64,000 bases of DNA from Spiribacter curvatus (GCF_000485905.1 NC_022664.1:1364001-1428000), one strand, 5' to 3'; shown: positions 34,507-44,501, numbered from the stretch's first letter. The notes: a model not told the origin generated them from the sequence alone. Numbers and translations: made by a program.

Positions 34507-36060
34507 CTATTCCCCACGCATGCGGCTCCGCAATGTCTCCGCCTGGGCACGGATTGCCGCGCGCTGCCCGTCGGTCTTGCGCTGCAGGTTGCGGTACTGG
34601 AACTGCAGTCGCCGATTACCGGCAAGCTGTTCCTCGTGCCGGTCGAGGAAGTCCCAGTAGAAAGTGGTGAACGGACAGGCCGTCTCGCCCACCGCCTCTT
34701 TCGGGTTGTACCGGCACTGCGCGCAGGCGTTGCTCATCCGGTCGATGTAGGCACCGCTGGCACAGTACGGCTTGGTTCCGACGACACCCCCGTCGCCGAA
34801 CTGGCTCATCCCCAGGGCATTGGGAAGGCTGACCCAGTCGGCGGCATCGAGATAGAGCGCCATATGCCACTCGTGGAAGGCGTACGGATGGACCCCGTAG
34901 AGCTGAGCGAATAACCCCAGCACCATCAGGCGCTGGATATGGTGGGCATAGCCATGGCGCAGCAGCGCCGACATCGCATCGGCGACACAGGCCATGTCGG
35001 TCTTCCCATCCCAGAAAAACGACGGCAGATCAGCCTGGTGGTCGAGGGCATTCAAATCGGCATAATCGGGCATCCGCAGCCAGTACACTCCGCGGATGAA
35101 TTCCCGCCATCCAAGGATCTGGCGGACGAATCCCTCGACCGCGTTGAGCGGCGCATCGCCTGCCGCCAACGCCGCCTCTGCCCGCTCCAGACAGGCTCGT
35201 GGGTCGAGCAGATGCAGGTTGAGCGAGGTCGAGAGCCGGGCATGATAGAGCAGCGGCTCGCCCACCCAGATCGCATCCTGCCAGGTCCCGAACGCCGGCA
35301 GTCGGTAGCGGATGAAATCATCCAGCGCGACCTGCGCCTGATCAGGCGTCACGGGTTGATTGAAGTCGGCTGCATCGCCCGGGTGATCGCCATACCGCTG
35401 ATGGACCATATCGATCACCCCGTGGGTGATGGCATCGGGCTCGAAGACCGGGTGCGCCGGTAACTCACCCGGGCCCGCCGAACCGAAGGCGGCGCGGTTG
35501 TCCTTATCGAAATTCCACGCCCCGCCGCTTGGCTGCCCACCGTCCATGAGCACGTCATGGCGCTTGCGCATGCTGCGGTAGAAATACTCCATGGTCAGGC
35601 TCTTACGCCCTTTCGCCCAATCCTGGAATGCCTCGCGGCTTGCCAGAAAGTGACGGTCCCGATGCCACTCCAGGGGCACCTGCGCCGCGGTTACGACATC
35701 GCACAGGCCCTGCTCAACCGACCAGTCGCCCGCCTCCATCAGCACGACGGTATCGGGCTCCAGCACCGGCAGGTCGGCGGCCAGCCGGTCGGCGGGCCCG
35801 TTGATGGTCGCCGACCGGTCGGCATCGTCGGCGGCGTGGTAGTGAACGGTCACGCCGCGTTCCCGCAATTCATCGCGTAAATGGCGCATCGCAGCGAAGT
35901 AGAGCACGAGGCGCTGCTGGTGGACCGCCCCGCCAGTCGGGTCGCTGACCGTTTCCGCCATCCAGACAGCATCCTGCCGCGGGTCGACATCGCTGAGTAG
36001 CGGGCCGTTGCGATCAAGTTGATCGCCCAGCACGACGATCAGTCGCCGGATTGTGCTCAT
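34507..36060 (-). CDS. Photolyase/cryptochrome-related protein with an iron-sulfur cluster (FeS-BCP type)
   Basis: A 517-residue flavoprotein of the prokaryotic photolyase-related group. The N-terminal domain begins RRLIVVLGDQLDRNGPLL; the C-terminal FAD part has GWREFIRGVYWLRMPDY, a HHIQRLMVLG helix and YLDAADWVSLPNALGMSQF. A cysteine-rich end (YCASGAYIDRMSNACAQCRY, then GETACPF) matches the 4Fe-4S ligands of bacterial (6-4) photolyases. It should repair (6-4) photoproducts with light. Its ATG overlaps the M23 peptidase stop (ATGA). Confidence 0.9.
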   Translation of the reverse strand: MSTIRRLIVVLGDQLDRNGPLLSDVDPRQDAVWMAETVSDPTGGAVHQQRLVLYFAAMRHLRDELRERGVTVHYHAADDADRSATINGPADRLAADLPVLEPDTVVLMEAGDWSVEQGLCDVVTAAQVPLEWHRDRHFLASREAFQDWAKGRKSLTMEYFYRSMRKRHDVLMDGGQPSGGAWNFDKDNRAAFGSAGPGELPAHPVFEPDAITHGVIDMVHQRYGDHPGDAADFNQPVTPDQAQVALDDFIRYRLPAFGTWQDAIWVGEPLLYHARLSTSLNLHLLDPRACLERAEAALAAGDAPLNAVEGFVRQILGWREFIRGVYWLRMPDYADLNALDHQADLPSFFWDGKTDMACVADAMSALLRHGYAHHIQRLMVLGLFAQLYGVHPYAFHEWHMALYLDAADWVSLPNALGMSQFGDGGVVGTKPYCASGAYIDRMSNACAQCRYNPKEAVGETACPFTTFYWDFLDRHEEQLAGNRRLQFQYRNLQRKTDGQRAAIRAQAETLRSRMRGE

Positions 36061-36881
36061 TCGCGCCTTGCCTCCTGCATCGGGGGAACCAGCATCGACG
36101 GGTCGATACGCTGGTCAAACCAGTTCATCCGCCAGTCGAGATGCGGTCCGGTCACACGACCGGTTGCTCCCACCTCAGCGACGATCTCGCCCTGACGGAC
36201 CCGATCGCCGGGTGCCACCCGCATCGCCGACAGATGCAGGAAGCTCGATGACAGACCCTGACCATGGTCGAGGATCAGTGTTCCACCGGAGAAGAAAAGA
36301 TCCTTCGCGGCGAGGGTCACCACCCCATCGGAGGGCGCGCGGACCGGCGTTCCGGTGGGCCGCGCGATATCGATACCGTAATGCGGCTGCCGCGGCTCAT
36401 CGTTGAGGATGCGCTGACTGCCAAAGATGCCCGAGATGGGGCCAGTCAGCGGCCAGACCCAGCCAGCGTCGAAGTGGCGCGCCGCCAGTCGCCTGGATCG
36501 AGCCGCCCGAACCGCCGCCGCATCGCGGCGGATCCGCTTCAGGGTCTCGGCATCGGGACTGACCTGATTGCGGTCGAGCCCGTCGATGCGCTGAATGTCG
36601 TAATCACGTCGCGCCACCCGAAGGGTGCGTTGCTGACGCGCGCCGTCAGCGAAAACCGCTGTCACTGTCACGGTTTTGGGCGCATCGCGGCCCAGTCCCA
36701 GCACGAATCGCCCATCGGCATCCACAGGGATCTCGTGCCCCATCGCCCGGACCCTGGCGTCGGGTGCCACCTGCCCATGCAACAGACCACCCTGGCGACG
36801 GGGCCCCTCCATCTCCAGCGCCGCCGCTCCCAGCGAGAGGCATAGCAGGAGCAGTCCGATCGTCGTATGGGTGATGGTCAT
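36057..36881 (-). CDS. M23 family metallopeptidase
   Basis: A secreted cell-wall peptidase of about 274 residues. The signal peptide is MTITHTTIGLLLLCLSLGAAA. The M23 LytM domain fills the C-terminal half: QPHYGIDIARPTGTPV with the zinc His and Asp, SSSFLHLSAM and GPHLDWRMNW. HLDW stands where many relatives have HLHW. It should cut peptide cross-links in peptidoglycan or regulate amidases. I take ATG 36881, which has AAGGA about nine bases upstream; in-frame ATGs at 36899 and earlier would precede the signal peptide. Confidence 0.87.
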   Translation of the reverse strand: MTITHTTIGLLLLCLSLGAAALEMEGPRRQGGLLHGQVAPDARVRAMGHEIPVDADGRFVLGLGRDAPKTVTVTAVFADGARQQRTLRVARRDYDIQRIDGLDRNQVSPDAETLKRIRRDAAAVRAARSRRLAARHFDAGWVWPLTGPISGIFGSQRILNDEPRQPHYGIDIARPTGTPVRAPSDGVVTLAAKDLFFSGGTLILDHGQGLSSSFLHLSAMRVAPGDRVRQGEIVAEVGATGRVTGPHLDWRMNWFDQRIDPSMLVPPMQEARRE

Positions 36882-36903
36882 CGCAGGGATCCTTTCCATG
36901 AGG

Positions 36904-37392
36904 TCAGGACGGTGCATCCGCCAGCGGGCGACAGCGTGGACAGATACCCTCGATTTCAACAGTCTGCTCGAGCTGCACGAATCCCAGCTCACCCGCGCGA
37001 TGGTCAAGTGATGCCTCGATCGCATCGTCATCGAGCTCAGCCACTCGATGGCAGTAGCGGCAGATCAGGAACTGGCCGTTGTGACTGTGCTCGGGATGCC
37101 CGCAACCGACATAGGCGTTGATCGAGGCCAGCCGATGGACAAACCGCTCAGCCATGAGGAAATCCAGCGTCCGGTACACAGTCGGCGGGGCCGCCGCGGC
37201 GGTCCCTTCCCGCAGCCGTGCCAGCAGATCATAGGCCTTGACCGGCTGGTGACTCTCCCAGATCAGCTCCAGCACCCGGCGTCGCAGCGCGGTGAGCCGC
37301 CGGCCCCGCTGCGCGCAGAGACGCTCCGCCTCGGCCAGCGCCTCATCGATGCAGTGCTGATGATCGTGATCGTCGCCGGGGAAAGCCCTCAT
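36904..37392 (-). CDS. zur: Fur family transcriptional regulator, Zur type
   Basis: A 162-residue Fur-type repressor. The winged helix covers residues about 20-90 (LTALRRRVLELIWESHQPVKAYDLL and PPTVYRTLDFLMAERFVHRL); the metal and dimer domain has GHPEHSHNGQFLICRYCHRV and a final CPRC. The two CxxC pairs and the N-terminal His-rich stretch fit Zur, which represses zinc uptake genes. No zinc transporter lies beside it. It sits in a minus-strand run between tsaB and the M23 peptidase, itself a zinc enzyme. Confidence 0.88.
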   Translation of the reverse strand: MRAFPGDDHDHQHCIDEALAEAERLCAQRGRRLTALRRRVLELIWESHQPVKAYDLLARLREGTAAAAPPTVYRTLDFLMAERFVHRLASINAYVGCGHPEHSHNGQFLICRYCHRVAELDDDAIEASLDHRAGELGFVQLEQTVEIEGICPRCRPLADAPS

Positions 37393-37451
37393 CCGCCTCG
37401 TCTCCTGCCTGGGGGTATCAAGCCTAAGCGCTCGCTTGCCGACGGGAAACC

Positions 37452-38138
37452 CTAGGCCGGGCGGGCGACGCGATTGCGCAGATAGACCGGTTCCAGCTCT
37501 GCGGCGGGGATGGCGTCTCCGCGGGCCAGAGCATGCCGCGCCAGCTCCATGGCCGCTCCCATGTCGGGGACGCAGTCGGACCAGACCCCCGTCAGACCGG
37601 TCGCCTGCGCGAGCGGCGGATAGGCGGCGAAGCCACTGCCAGCGCCGCACCATTGCCCGGCGGGAAGGCTCGGGCTGACCGGCGGACCCAGCCACTCGGC
37701 GGAGACCGCCACCGTGGTTGATTCTGTCCCTGCGCCGCGGCGGAACAGTCCGCCATAGACCTCACCCATGCGTGCATCCAGCAGCACCACCGCGCCGTCC
37801 GGCGCGGCATCGGCCTGCAGCACGGCCTCGGCGACGACCTGGAGGGTCGATAGTCCCACCACCGGCCGATCCAACCCCATCGCCAGACCCTGACCGACCC
37901 CAGTGCTGATGCGCACACCGGTGAAGCTGCCGGGCCCACGGGTACAGGCAATGGCATCAACCGCCGGACGAGCGATCCCGGCCTCCGCCAGCAACTCATC
38001 CGCGAACGCGAGGATCGTAGCGCTCTGGCCCCTGCGCGCATGCGCGACCCGGCTGAGCACTGTTCCGTCGACGGCCAGCGCGACGCTGCAAGGCCCGGTG
38101 GTCGCATCGATACCAAGCATCACGGATGACGGGTTCAT
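37452..38138 (-). CDS. tsaB: tRNA threonylcarbamoyladenosine biosynthesis protein TsaB
   Basis: A 228-residue ASKHA-fold protein that partners TsaD and TsaE in making t6A at position 37 of ANN-decoding tRNAs. Typical motifs: MLGIDATTGPCSVAL, HARRGQSATILAFADELL and TRGPGSFTGVRIS, VGLSTLQVVAEA. Length matches the family. Its ATG overlaps the MFS stop as ATGA, and zur follows 59 bases downstream. Confidence 0.94.
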   Translation of the reverse strand: MNPSSVMLGIDATTGPCSVALAVDGTVLSRVAHARRGQSATILAFADELLAEAGIARPAVDAIACTRGPGSFTGVRISTGVGQGLAMGLDRPVVGLSTLQVVAEAVLQADAAPDGAVVLLDARMGEVYGGLFRRGAGTESTTVAVSAEWLGPPVSPSLPAGQWCGAGSGFAAYPPLAQATGLTGVWSDCVPDMGAAMELARHALARGDAIPAAELEPVYLRNRVARPA

Positions 38139-39424
38139 GGCTCGGCCTCCGGTTCGGGTGCATCGGCGATATCCGCCTCGAAATCGAATTCCAGCTGGAT
38201 TTCCTCGTAATAGGGATCAAGTCCACCGGCGTAAACCGCTTCCTGGGGCACGATGCGGTAGGTGGATGGCTCACCCACAGGGATCGGCGGACCAATGCGC
38301 TGCCGCAGCCAGGCGAAACCGCCCAACAGCAGTCCTGCGCCCGCGAGGGTCCAGAACAGCCCCGCCGGACCGATGAATGACATCAGCTGCGAGGCGACCA
38401 GCGGACCAAGGATCATCCCTGAACCGTGAACCAGCAGCAGACTTGCACTGGCACCCAGCATCTGTTGCGGCTCAATGAAGTCATTGGCGAGCGAGAGGGA
38501 GATCGGATAGAGCGTAAAGGCCAACCCGCCCCAGAGGATCGCCATGCCGATGACCAGCAGCTCACTGGTGCCGGTCACATAGACGATGCCAACGCTGGAG
38601 GCGGTCATCAGAAAGCTCACCCCCATCAGCACATCCCGGCGGTTGAAGCGATCCGAGAGATGCCCGATTGGCCACTGCAGCAGGAACCCGCCGAGGATGC
38701 TCAGCCCCATCAGCCAGGCAATACGGCTGTCGCTGAACCCGACGCTGCGGGCATAGACCGGCGCCAGCCCCAGGAACGCCCCGCCCACAACGCCAGCAAG
38801 CGCGGAACCGACTACTCCGAGCGGCGAGGCATCGAACAGGTGGCGCAGGCCGACCCGCTCGACCACCGGCAGTGCCGGCGAGGCGATCCGGGTGATCGTG
38901 ACCGGCACCACAGCCGCGGCGATCAGCATCGCGGCAAGACTGAAGAGCTCGAACCCGCCCGGCTTACCGATCATCAGCAGGAACTGCCCTCCACCCAGGC
39001 CGACGTAACTGACGATGCTATAGACCCCGAGCACCTGTCCGCGGCGCTCACTGGGTGTCCGGTCATTGAGCCAGCTCTCCGTCACCATATAGAGACCGGC
39101 GAGACTGAAGCCATAGGCCACCCGCATCGCCCCCCAGAGCCAGGGGTCGATCAGCATCGGGTACACCAGGGTACTGATCGCCGCCATCGCAGCGAAGGCC
39201 GCGAAACTGCGGATGTGACCGACCCGCGAGATAATACCGGCGCAGACCAGCGTCGCCAGCACGAATCCGACCGAGTAACCGGCCGTCACGATACCGATGA
39301 CGCCGGTGTTGAAGGCCTCCTCGGACATGCGCACACCGACCAGTGTCGTGAGCAGCCCGCCACCAGTCAGCAGCAGTCCGAACGATACGAACAGTGCAAT
39401 CAGCGGTGAGAGCGTGCGCTGCAT
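38135..39424 (-). CDS. MFS transporter (YcaD-like)
   Basis: A major facilitator with about twelve hydrophobic segments over 390 residues and an acidic tail (FDFEADIADAPEPEAEP). MFS motifs are visible: GIISRVGHIRSF after helix 2, LNDRTPSERRGQVLGVYSI, and GHLSDRFNRRDVLMG in the second half. The pattern resembles the YcaD group, whose substrates are poorly known. I take ATG 39424, just before the first helix; an in-frame ATG at 39496 would add 24 polar residues and cannot be excluded. It is divergent from ectA. Confidence 0.8.
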   Translation of the reverse strand: MQRTLSPLIALFVSFGLLLTGGGLLTTLVGVRMSEEAFNTGVIGIVTAGYSVGFVLATLVCAGIISRVGHIRSFAAFAAMAAISTLVYPMLIDPWLWGAMRVAYGFSLAGLYMVTESWLNDRTPSERRGQVLGVYSIVSYVGLGGGQFLLMIGKPGGFELFSLAAMLIAAAVVPVTITRIASPALPVVERVGLRHLFDASPLGVVGSALAGVVGGAFLGLAPVYARSVGFSDSRIAWLMGLSILGGFLLQWPIGHLSDRFNRRDVLMGVSFLMTASSVGIVYVTGTSELLVIGMAILWGGLAFTLYPISLSLANDFIEPQQMLGASASLLLVHGSGMILGPLVASQLMSFIGPAGLFWTLAGAGLLLGGFAWLRQRIGPPIPVGEPSTYRIVPQEAVYAGGLDPYYEEIQLEFDFEADIADAPEPEAEP

Positions 39425-39509
39425 GCGGATACCGACCGTGGGTGGGCGTGGAGTGCGTTGCGAAGTGTCTCGAGGATAGTCGACCTGCCGCGGCATTGCT
39501 ACTATCAGT

Positions 39510-39525
39510 GCCTGTCATGACAGGC
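39510..39525. promoter_or_regulatory. Perfect 16-bp palindrome upstream of ectA
   Basis: GCCTGTCATGACAGGC is a perfect inverted repeat, ending 17 bases before the ectA start codon and lying between the divergent MFS and ect genes. It could be a repressor operator or a hairpin in the ectA leader. No known regulator can be assigned by eye. Confidence 0.5.
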
Positions 39526-39542
39526 CAGCCCGGGGGGCGGAA

Positions 39543-40076
39543 TTGATCGACGAAGAAATCCCTGACAAGGGCATCCGGCTGCGCTCACCCACCGCCGATG
39601 AGGGGGGTGCCATGTGGGCAGTGGCACGGGATACACAGACCCTTGATCTCAATTCGAGCTATCTCTACATGCTGCTCGCGCGCGATTTCGCCGATACCTG
39701 CGTCATCGCCGAACACGACGGCCGGGTCGTCGGCTTTGCCAGCGGCTATCGCCGACCGCGACATCCCGAGGTCGTGTTCCTCTGGCAGGTCGGCATCCGA
39801 CCCGGCCTGCAGGGTCAAGGACTGGGCAAGCGTCTCATCGCCGCGTTCCTGAGACAGCCTGGCGCTGACCGTGCCAGCATGCTCGAGACCACCATCGCCC
39901 CCGACAACGGCGCCTCGCGGGCTCTGTTCCAGTCAATGGCCCGGGAGCTGGATGCGGAGTGCCAGATCAGTCCCTGTTTTCGGGCGGAAGACTTTCCGGA
40001 TGAAGGTCACCCAACCGAGGAACTGTTCACGATCGGCCCGTATCGGCCGTCGGCACTCAATCGACTGGCCCCCTGA
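39543..40076 (+). CDS. ectA: L-2,4-diaminobutyrate N-acetyltransferase EctA
   Basis: EctA acetylates diaminobutyrate with acetyl-CoA in the second step of ectoine synthesis. The 177-residue GNAT protein has the EctA N terminus IRLRSPTADEGGAMW, LDLNSSYLYMLLARDFADTC, VVFLWQVGIRPGLQGQGLGKRL (acetyl-CoA loop) and ETTIAPDNGASRALF. The start is TTG 39543, preceded by a G-rich stretch (GGGGGGCGGA). ectC follows after 48 bases, with no ectB between, so the aminotransferase for the first step must be encoded elsewhere. Confidence 0.93.
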   Translation: MIDEEIPDKGIRLRSPTADEGGAMWAVARDTQTLDLNSSYLYMLLARDFADTCVIAEHDGRVVGFASGYRRPRHPEVVFLWQVGIRPGLQGQGLGKRLIAAFLRQPGADRASMLETTIAPDNGASRALFQSMARELDAECQISPCFRAEDFPDEGHPTEELFTIGPYRPSALNRLAP

Positions 40077-40124
40077 ACGGGTCACCACCCCATCAATGCA
40101 TTCAACCGCAAAAGGATTCGAACC

Positions 40125-40514
40125 ATGAAGATCGTTGATCTGGAAGACATCAAAGGCTCCGAGCGTGAAGTCCACGGCCCCGGCTGGACCAGTCGCCGCC
40201 TACTCCTCAAAAAGGACGGCATGGGCTTTTCGTTCCACGAAACCATCATTCCGGCCGGCGCCGAAATGACGCTCTGGTACAAAAACCATCTCGAAGCGGT
40301 CTATTGCGTCGAGGGCAACGGCAGCGTCGAGGATCTGGCCACCGGCGAGCGCCATGAGCTGCGGGATGGCGTGCTTTATGCACTCGACCAGCACGACCGC
40401 CATGTACTGCGCGGTGGGACAGAGGACATGCGCCTGATCTGCGCCTTCAACCCGCCGGTCACGGGTCGTGAGACCCATGACGCGGATGGCGCCTACGAAC
40501 TGGTCGAGGACTGA
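40125..40514 (+). CDS. ectC: L-ectoine synthase EctC
   Basis: EctC closes the ring of N-acetyl-diaminobutyrate to give ectoine, a compatible solute for life at high salt. The 129-residue cupin starts [18 protein letters not shown] and contains [36 protein letters not shown] and [13 protein letters not shown], all characteristic of the family. Length is normal. Its last 22 bases overlap the convergent helicase gene. Confidence 0.95.
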   Translation: MKIVDLEDIKGSEREVHGPGWTSRRLLLKKDGMGFSFHETIIPAGAEMTLWYKNHLEAVYCVEGNGSVEDLATGERHELRDGVLYALDQHDRHVLRGGTEDMRLICAFNPPVTGRETHDADGAYELVED

Positions 40515-42421
40515 TCGGCGAAAAACCCGGTCACGGCATCAAGATCGCGGACGAGTGGCATCGGTGGCAGGCTGCGACGAAACAGTCTGCCGTAGGGTTT
40601 GCTGACAATGCGGTTGTCACCGAGCACCAGCACGCCACGGTCCGCGGCATCGCGGATCAGCCGACCCACGCCCTGGCGGAGACCGATGATGGCCTCCGGT
40701 AGCTGATATTCACCAAACGGGCTGCGGCCCTGATCACGCAGCCATGCCGCCCGCGCCTGCAACACGGGATCTCCGGGCGAGGCGAATGGCAGCCGATCGA
40801 TCATCACGCAGGACAGCGCCGGCCCGCGCACATCCACGCCCTCCCAAAACGACTGGGTGCCCAGCAGGATCGCCCCGGCCGTCTGGCGAAACCGCTCCAG
40901 CAGCTGTTTGGGCGCGGCGTCGCCCTGCACCATCAAGGCCGGCCAGCCGCGGCCGCGCAACCACTCGGCCGCCTGCTGCAGTGCCCGATGACTGGTGAAC
41001 AGCATGAACGCCCGCCCTTCACTGGCCTCCAGCACTGGCTCCACGGCCCGCAGATAGGCCTCGTTGAAGCGCGGATCGCGGGGTTCCGGCAGCGATGCGG
41101 GGAGGTATAGCAGGGTGTTTGCGGCGTAGTCGAACGGGCTATCGAGTTGCAGCGTCTGCGCCGACTCCACGCCAAGGCGACGTTGAAAGTGCTCGAACGA
41201 TGCGTTGACGCTCAGCGTGGCCGAGGTCAGCACCCAGGACTGTCCATGGCGTGACCGGCTCCTGCGAAAATGCTCGGCCACGTCCAGGGGTGTGAGCCGT
41301 AGCGCGAACCCCTGGCCCCGGGTCTCCACCCAGGCCACCTCCCGGGCGTCGGTCTCATTGGCGAGAAAGCCGCGCAGCGACGATTGGAGTTCATCACTGC
41401 GTTTATGGCAGTTCTCCAGTCCTCGCCCGCGGGCCGCCTGGGGCGCGAGCGCCCCGGTCAGCGACTCGAGGGCGGCGGCAAGGTCCGAGGCCGCCTCGAT
41501 CGCCGCCTCGGGCGCCTCCGCCCATGCCGTGCGTGTGCCATCACCGAGGGCGAGTCGCAACACCGAGCTCTGACGCTCCACCGCACCAGCGCGTTCCGCG
41601 AGATCGGCCGAGTCGCCGGCCTCCCGCTGCTGCTCGAGCCGGGTGTCGCGTACCAGATCCTGTAGCTGACGACTCGAAATGGTGACGCCGAAAAACCGCG
41701 CGGCGGTCTCTGGTAACTGATGGGCCTCATCGAGGATGTAAACGTCCGCGCTCGGCAGAACCTCACCAAAACCACCCTCACGGAGCGCCCAGTCCGCCAT
41801 CAGCAAATGGTGATTCACGACCACGACATCCGCTTCCTGCGCCTCGCGTCGGGCCTGCATCAGGAAACAGTCGGCATAGAGCGGGCAGTTCTGGCCCAGG
41901 CAGTTATCCGCTGTGGAGGTCACCCGCGGTTGTAGCCGTCCTTCGGCACTACCGGCGGGTGCTTCGGCCAGATCGCCGCTACGCGTGCGGCCCGCCCAGG
42001 CCCGAAGCTGCTGGAGACCATCGGCCATCGCCGCGGTCTCCAGACGTCCCTCCTCGAGGGTTCGCTCCATGCGGTAGAGACAGAGGTAATTGCCCCGGCC
42101 CTTGAGCAGTGCCGTACGGACCGGGCGCTCCAATGCGGCACGGGCGAGCGGCAGATCGCGATGATAGAGCTGATCCTGCAGCGTCCGCGTCCCGGTAGAA
42201 ATCACCACCCGCTGGCCCGACAGGAGCGCTGGAATCAGATAGGCGAGCGTCTTACCGGTTCCGGTACCCGCCTCCACGACCAGCGATTCATCACCGTCGA
42301 TCGCCTCGGCGACCGCATGGGCCATGCGCAGCTGCTCATCACGCGGCGCGTAGTCATCAAGGATATCGGCGAGTGGGCCATCGGCTGCGAGCGCGTGATC
42401 AAGCGCGGAGTAGTCGGTCAT
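40493..42421 (-). CDS. ATP-dependent DNA helicase, DinG/YoaA family
   Basis: A 642-residue XPD-like superfamily 2 helicase. Motifs: [19 protein letters not shown] (I), iron-sulfur cluster cysteines including [37 protein letters not shown] (II), VLTSATL (III) and [13 protein letters not shown] (VI). YoaA and DinG unwind damaged or RNA-containing duplexes 5' to 3'. The length matches YoaA better than DinG. ATG 42421 has GGTGG upstream and overlaps the dsbB stop by one base. Confidence 0.9.
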   Translation of the reverse strand: MTDYSALDHALAADGPLADILDDYAPRDEQLRMAHAVAEAIDGDESLVVEAGTGTGKTLAYLIPALLSGQRVVISTGTRTLQDQLYHRDLPLARAALERPVRTALLKGRGNYLCLYRMERTLEEGRLETAAMADGLQQLRAWAGRTRSGDLAEAPAGSAEGRLQPRVTSTADNCLGQNCPLYADCFLMQARREAQEADVVVVNHHLLMADWALREGGFGEVLPSADVYILDEAHQLPETAARFFGVTISSRQLQDLVRDTRLEQQREAGDSADLAERAGAVERQSSVLRLALGDGTRTAWAEAPEAAIEAASDLAAALESLTGALAPQAARGRGLENCHKRSDELQSSLRGFLANETDAREVAWVETRGQGFALRLTPLDVAEHFRRSRSRHGQSWVLTSATLSVNASFEHFQRRLGVESAQTLQLDSPFDYAANTLLYLPASLPEPRDPRFNEAYLRAVEPVLEASEGRAFMLFTSHRALQQAAEWLRGRGWPALMVQGDAAPKQLLERFRQTAGAILLGTQSFWEGVDVRGPALSCVMIDRLPFASPGDPVLQARAAWLRDQGRSPFGEYQLPEAIIGLRQGVGRLIRDAADRGVLVLGDNRIVSKPYGRLFRRSLPPMPLVRDLDAVTGFFADQSSTSS

Positions 42422-42927
42422 CAATCCACCGCCGGTCGACGTACGGCCAGATTCACGTAAACGGCGAGCGCTCCGACCATCGCGTAGGTCAACAACGTCC
42501 ATAGCGGAATACTCAGCCCGAGGACCCGATCGACCTCGGCGCATTCCCCGGAGCCCGAGAGCACCATGCCGACCACCTCGGTGATCGGGAATACGCCCAC
42601 CAGATAGTCCAGGCCGGGCCCACAGGCCGGCACCTGATCCGCCGGCAGTGACTGCAGCCATAGATGCCGCCAGGCCAGTCCGATCCCGGCGGCAGCTCCA
42701 ATGGCGCTCAACGCGGCAACGATGCGCCCCGGAAAGAATACGCCCAGCAGTAGTGCCGTCCCGATCGCAACAAAAGCGATTCGCTGGAACACACAGAGCG
42801 GGCAGGGCTCCATTCCGCCGACCCCCTCAAGCACCAGCGCGAACCCCACCAGGCCAAAACACACCAGCGCGATGAAAAGATTGACCCGGGCCGGTTGCCG
42901 CCACTGTTGCTTGATGAACGCGATCAT
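42421..42927 (-). CDS. dsbB: Disulfide bond formation protein B
   Basis: DsbB is the inner membrane quinone reductase that reoxidises DsbA. From ATG 42927 the protein has 168 residues and four hydrophobic segments; the first periplasmic loop holds the CPLC pair (C42, C45) and the second holds two more cysteines (VPACGPG and GSGECAEV). The loop Arg in VFQR is kept. An in-frame ATG at 42969 would add 14 residues; neither start has a strong Shine-Dalgarno. Confidence 0.92.
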   Translation of the reverse strand: MIAFIKQQWRQPARVNLFIALVCFGLVGFALVLEGVGGMEPCPLCVFQRIAFVAIGTALLLGVFFPGRIVAALSAIGAAAGIGLAWRHLWLQSLPADQVPACGPGLDYLVGVFPITEVVGMVLSGSGECAEVDRVLGLSIPLWTLLTYAMVGALAVYVNLAVRRPAVD

Positions 42928-42992
42928 CCACGTAGTCTGCCGAATGGGCGCCGGCCTCGCCATCCCCATCCGTCATCGGATACCGTGATGGC

Positions 42993-44501
42993 ATGACATT
43001 GCTATCACTTGATAACCGCTACCCCGACGAAGCCCCCGACGCCGCTTATGCGTTCTGCGAGCCACGACCGGCGCCCGCACCCGCCATGCAGCTCGCCAAT
43101 CACGACCTGGCCGCGGATCTGGGTCTCGATCCGCAATGGCTCCGGGGCGATGAGGCGGCGGCACTCTGGACCGGGACACAATTACCCGCCGGCACTCGCC
43201 CGGTGGCCCTCGCCTATGCCGGTCATCAGTTCGGGCAACCGGTCCCACAACTCGGTGATGGCCGGGCGCTGATCCTCGGCCAGCTCACCGGCCGGGACGG
43301 GCGATTGCGTGATCTACAACTCAAGGGATCCGGTCCGACGCCCTTCTCACGCGCCGGCGACGGCCGTGCGGCGCTGGGCCCGGTGCTGCGGGAGTATGTC
43401 GTGAGCGAGGCCATGCACGCACTCGGCATCCCGACGACCCGGGCGCTCGCGGCGGCAACGACCGGTGAGACGATCGACCGGCAGTTCGGGCCGGAACCGG
43501 GTGCGGTACTCACCCGCGTGGCGGCAAGCCATCTGCGTTTCGGGACCTTCGAGTACTTTGCGCACCGCGGCGATACGGCGGCGCTGCAGACGCTGACCGA
43601 CAACGCCATCGACTGGCATGACCCGGATCTGCGGGCGCTGCCGGCAGCGGAACGTGCCGCCGGGCTCCTGCAGCGGGTCGCCGATCGCACCGCCGTACTG
43701 GTCAGTGAGTGGCTCCGGGTGGGCTTCATCCACGGTGTGATGAACACCGACAACATGACCCTCAGTGGCGAGACACTGGACTATGGACCCTGCGCGTTCA
43801 TGGATGGCTTCCGGCCCGATCGGGTATTCAGTTCCATCGATGCGCGGGGCCGGTATGCATGGAACCAGCAGCCCCGCATCGGTCACTGGAACCTGGCACG
43901 GCTGGCGGAGTGCCTGATCCCGCTGCTGGACGACGATGAGGACACCGCTGTCAAACGGGCCGAGGGCATTCTGGCGTCCTACTCGACGCGATTCGAAGCC
44001 TGCTATAACCGGGTCCTGGCGGCGAAACTGGGGCTGATCGATCACCAGGACGAGACCCCAGTGGCGTCGGCTGAGGGCAGCGAACTGGCTGAGCGTTTTC
44101 TAGGGCTTATGGCCCGCCACGAGGCCGACTTCACGAATAGCTGGCGCGCCCTGGCAGAGGGATCACCCGACGACAACCGACAGATCGATGCCATGGCCCA
44201 GTGGCTGGGAGACGACAACGAATGGCGGCGCTGGATGGCGGATTACGCGGTGTGCCTCGAGCAGGCCGGCGTCACCGAGTCACAGAGGCGGGCGCGCATG
44301 AATGCGACCAACCCCGCTGTGATACCCCGCAATCACCGTCTGGAAATGGCCATACAAGCGGCTCGGCAGGGTGATATGGAGCCGACTGAACAGCTACTGG
44401 CGGCGCTTCGGTCGCCCTATCAACCCGTTGATGCATCGCAGTGGCTGCAGACACCGCCGGCCCTTGATGAGCGGATCCCCGCTACGTTCTGCGGGACCTG
44501 A
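42993..44501 (+). CDS. selO: SelO family protein adenylyltransferase (YdiU)
   Basis: SelO is a pseudokinase-fold enzyme that transfers AMP to proteins, linked to redox stress. The 502 residues show YAGHQFGQPVPQLGDGRALILGQL, the glycine-rich ATP region LKGSGPTPFSRAGDGRAALG, FIHGVMNTDNM and DYGPCAFMD (metal Asp), and NPAVIPRNHRLE near the end. The C-terminal Cys-rich motif of some members (xCS) appears as TFCGT. It is divergent from dsbB, with a 65-base gap from its start. Confidence 0.93.
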   Translation: MTLLSLDNRYPDEAPDAAYAFCEPRPAPAPAMQLANHDLAADLGLDPQWLRGDEAAALWTGTQLPAGTRPVALAYAGHQFGQPVPQLGDGRALILGQLTGRDGRLRDLQLKGSGPTPFSRAGDGRAALGPVLREYVVSEAMHALGIPTTRALAAATTGETIDRQFGPEPGAVLTRVAASHLRFGTFEYFAHRGDTAALQTLTDNAIDWHDPDLRALPAAERAAGLLQRVADRTAVLVSEWLRVGFIHGVMNTDNMTLSGETLDYGPCAFMDGFRPDRVFSSIDARGRYAWNQQPRIGHWNLARLAECLIPLLDDDEDTAVKRAEGILASYSTRFEACYNRVLAAKLGLIDHQDETPVASAEGSELAERFLGLMARHEADFTNSWRALAEGSPDDNRQIDAMAQWLGDDNEWRRWMADYAVCLEQAGVTESQRRARMNATNPAVIPRNHRLEMAIQAARQGDMEPTEQLLAALRSPYQPVDASQWLQTPPALDERIPATFCGT

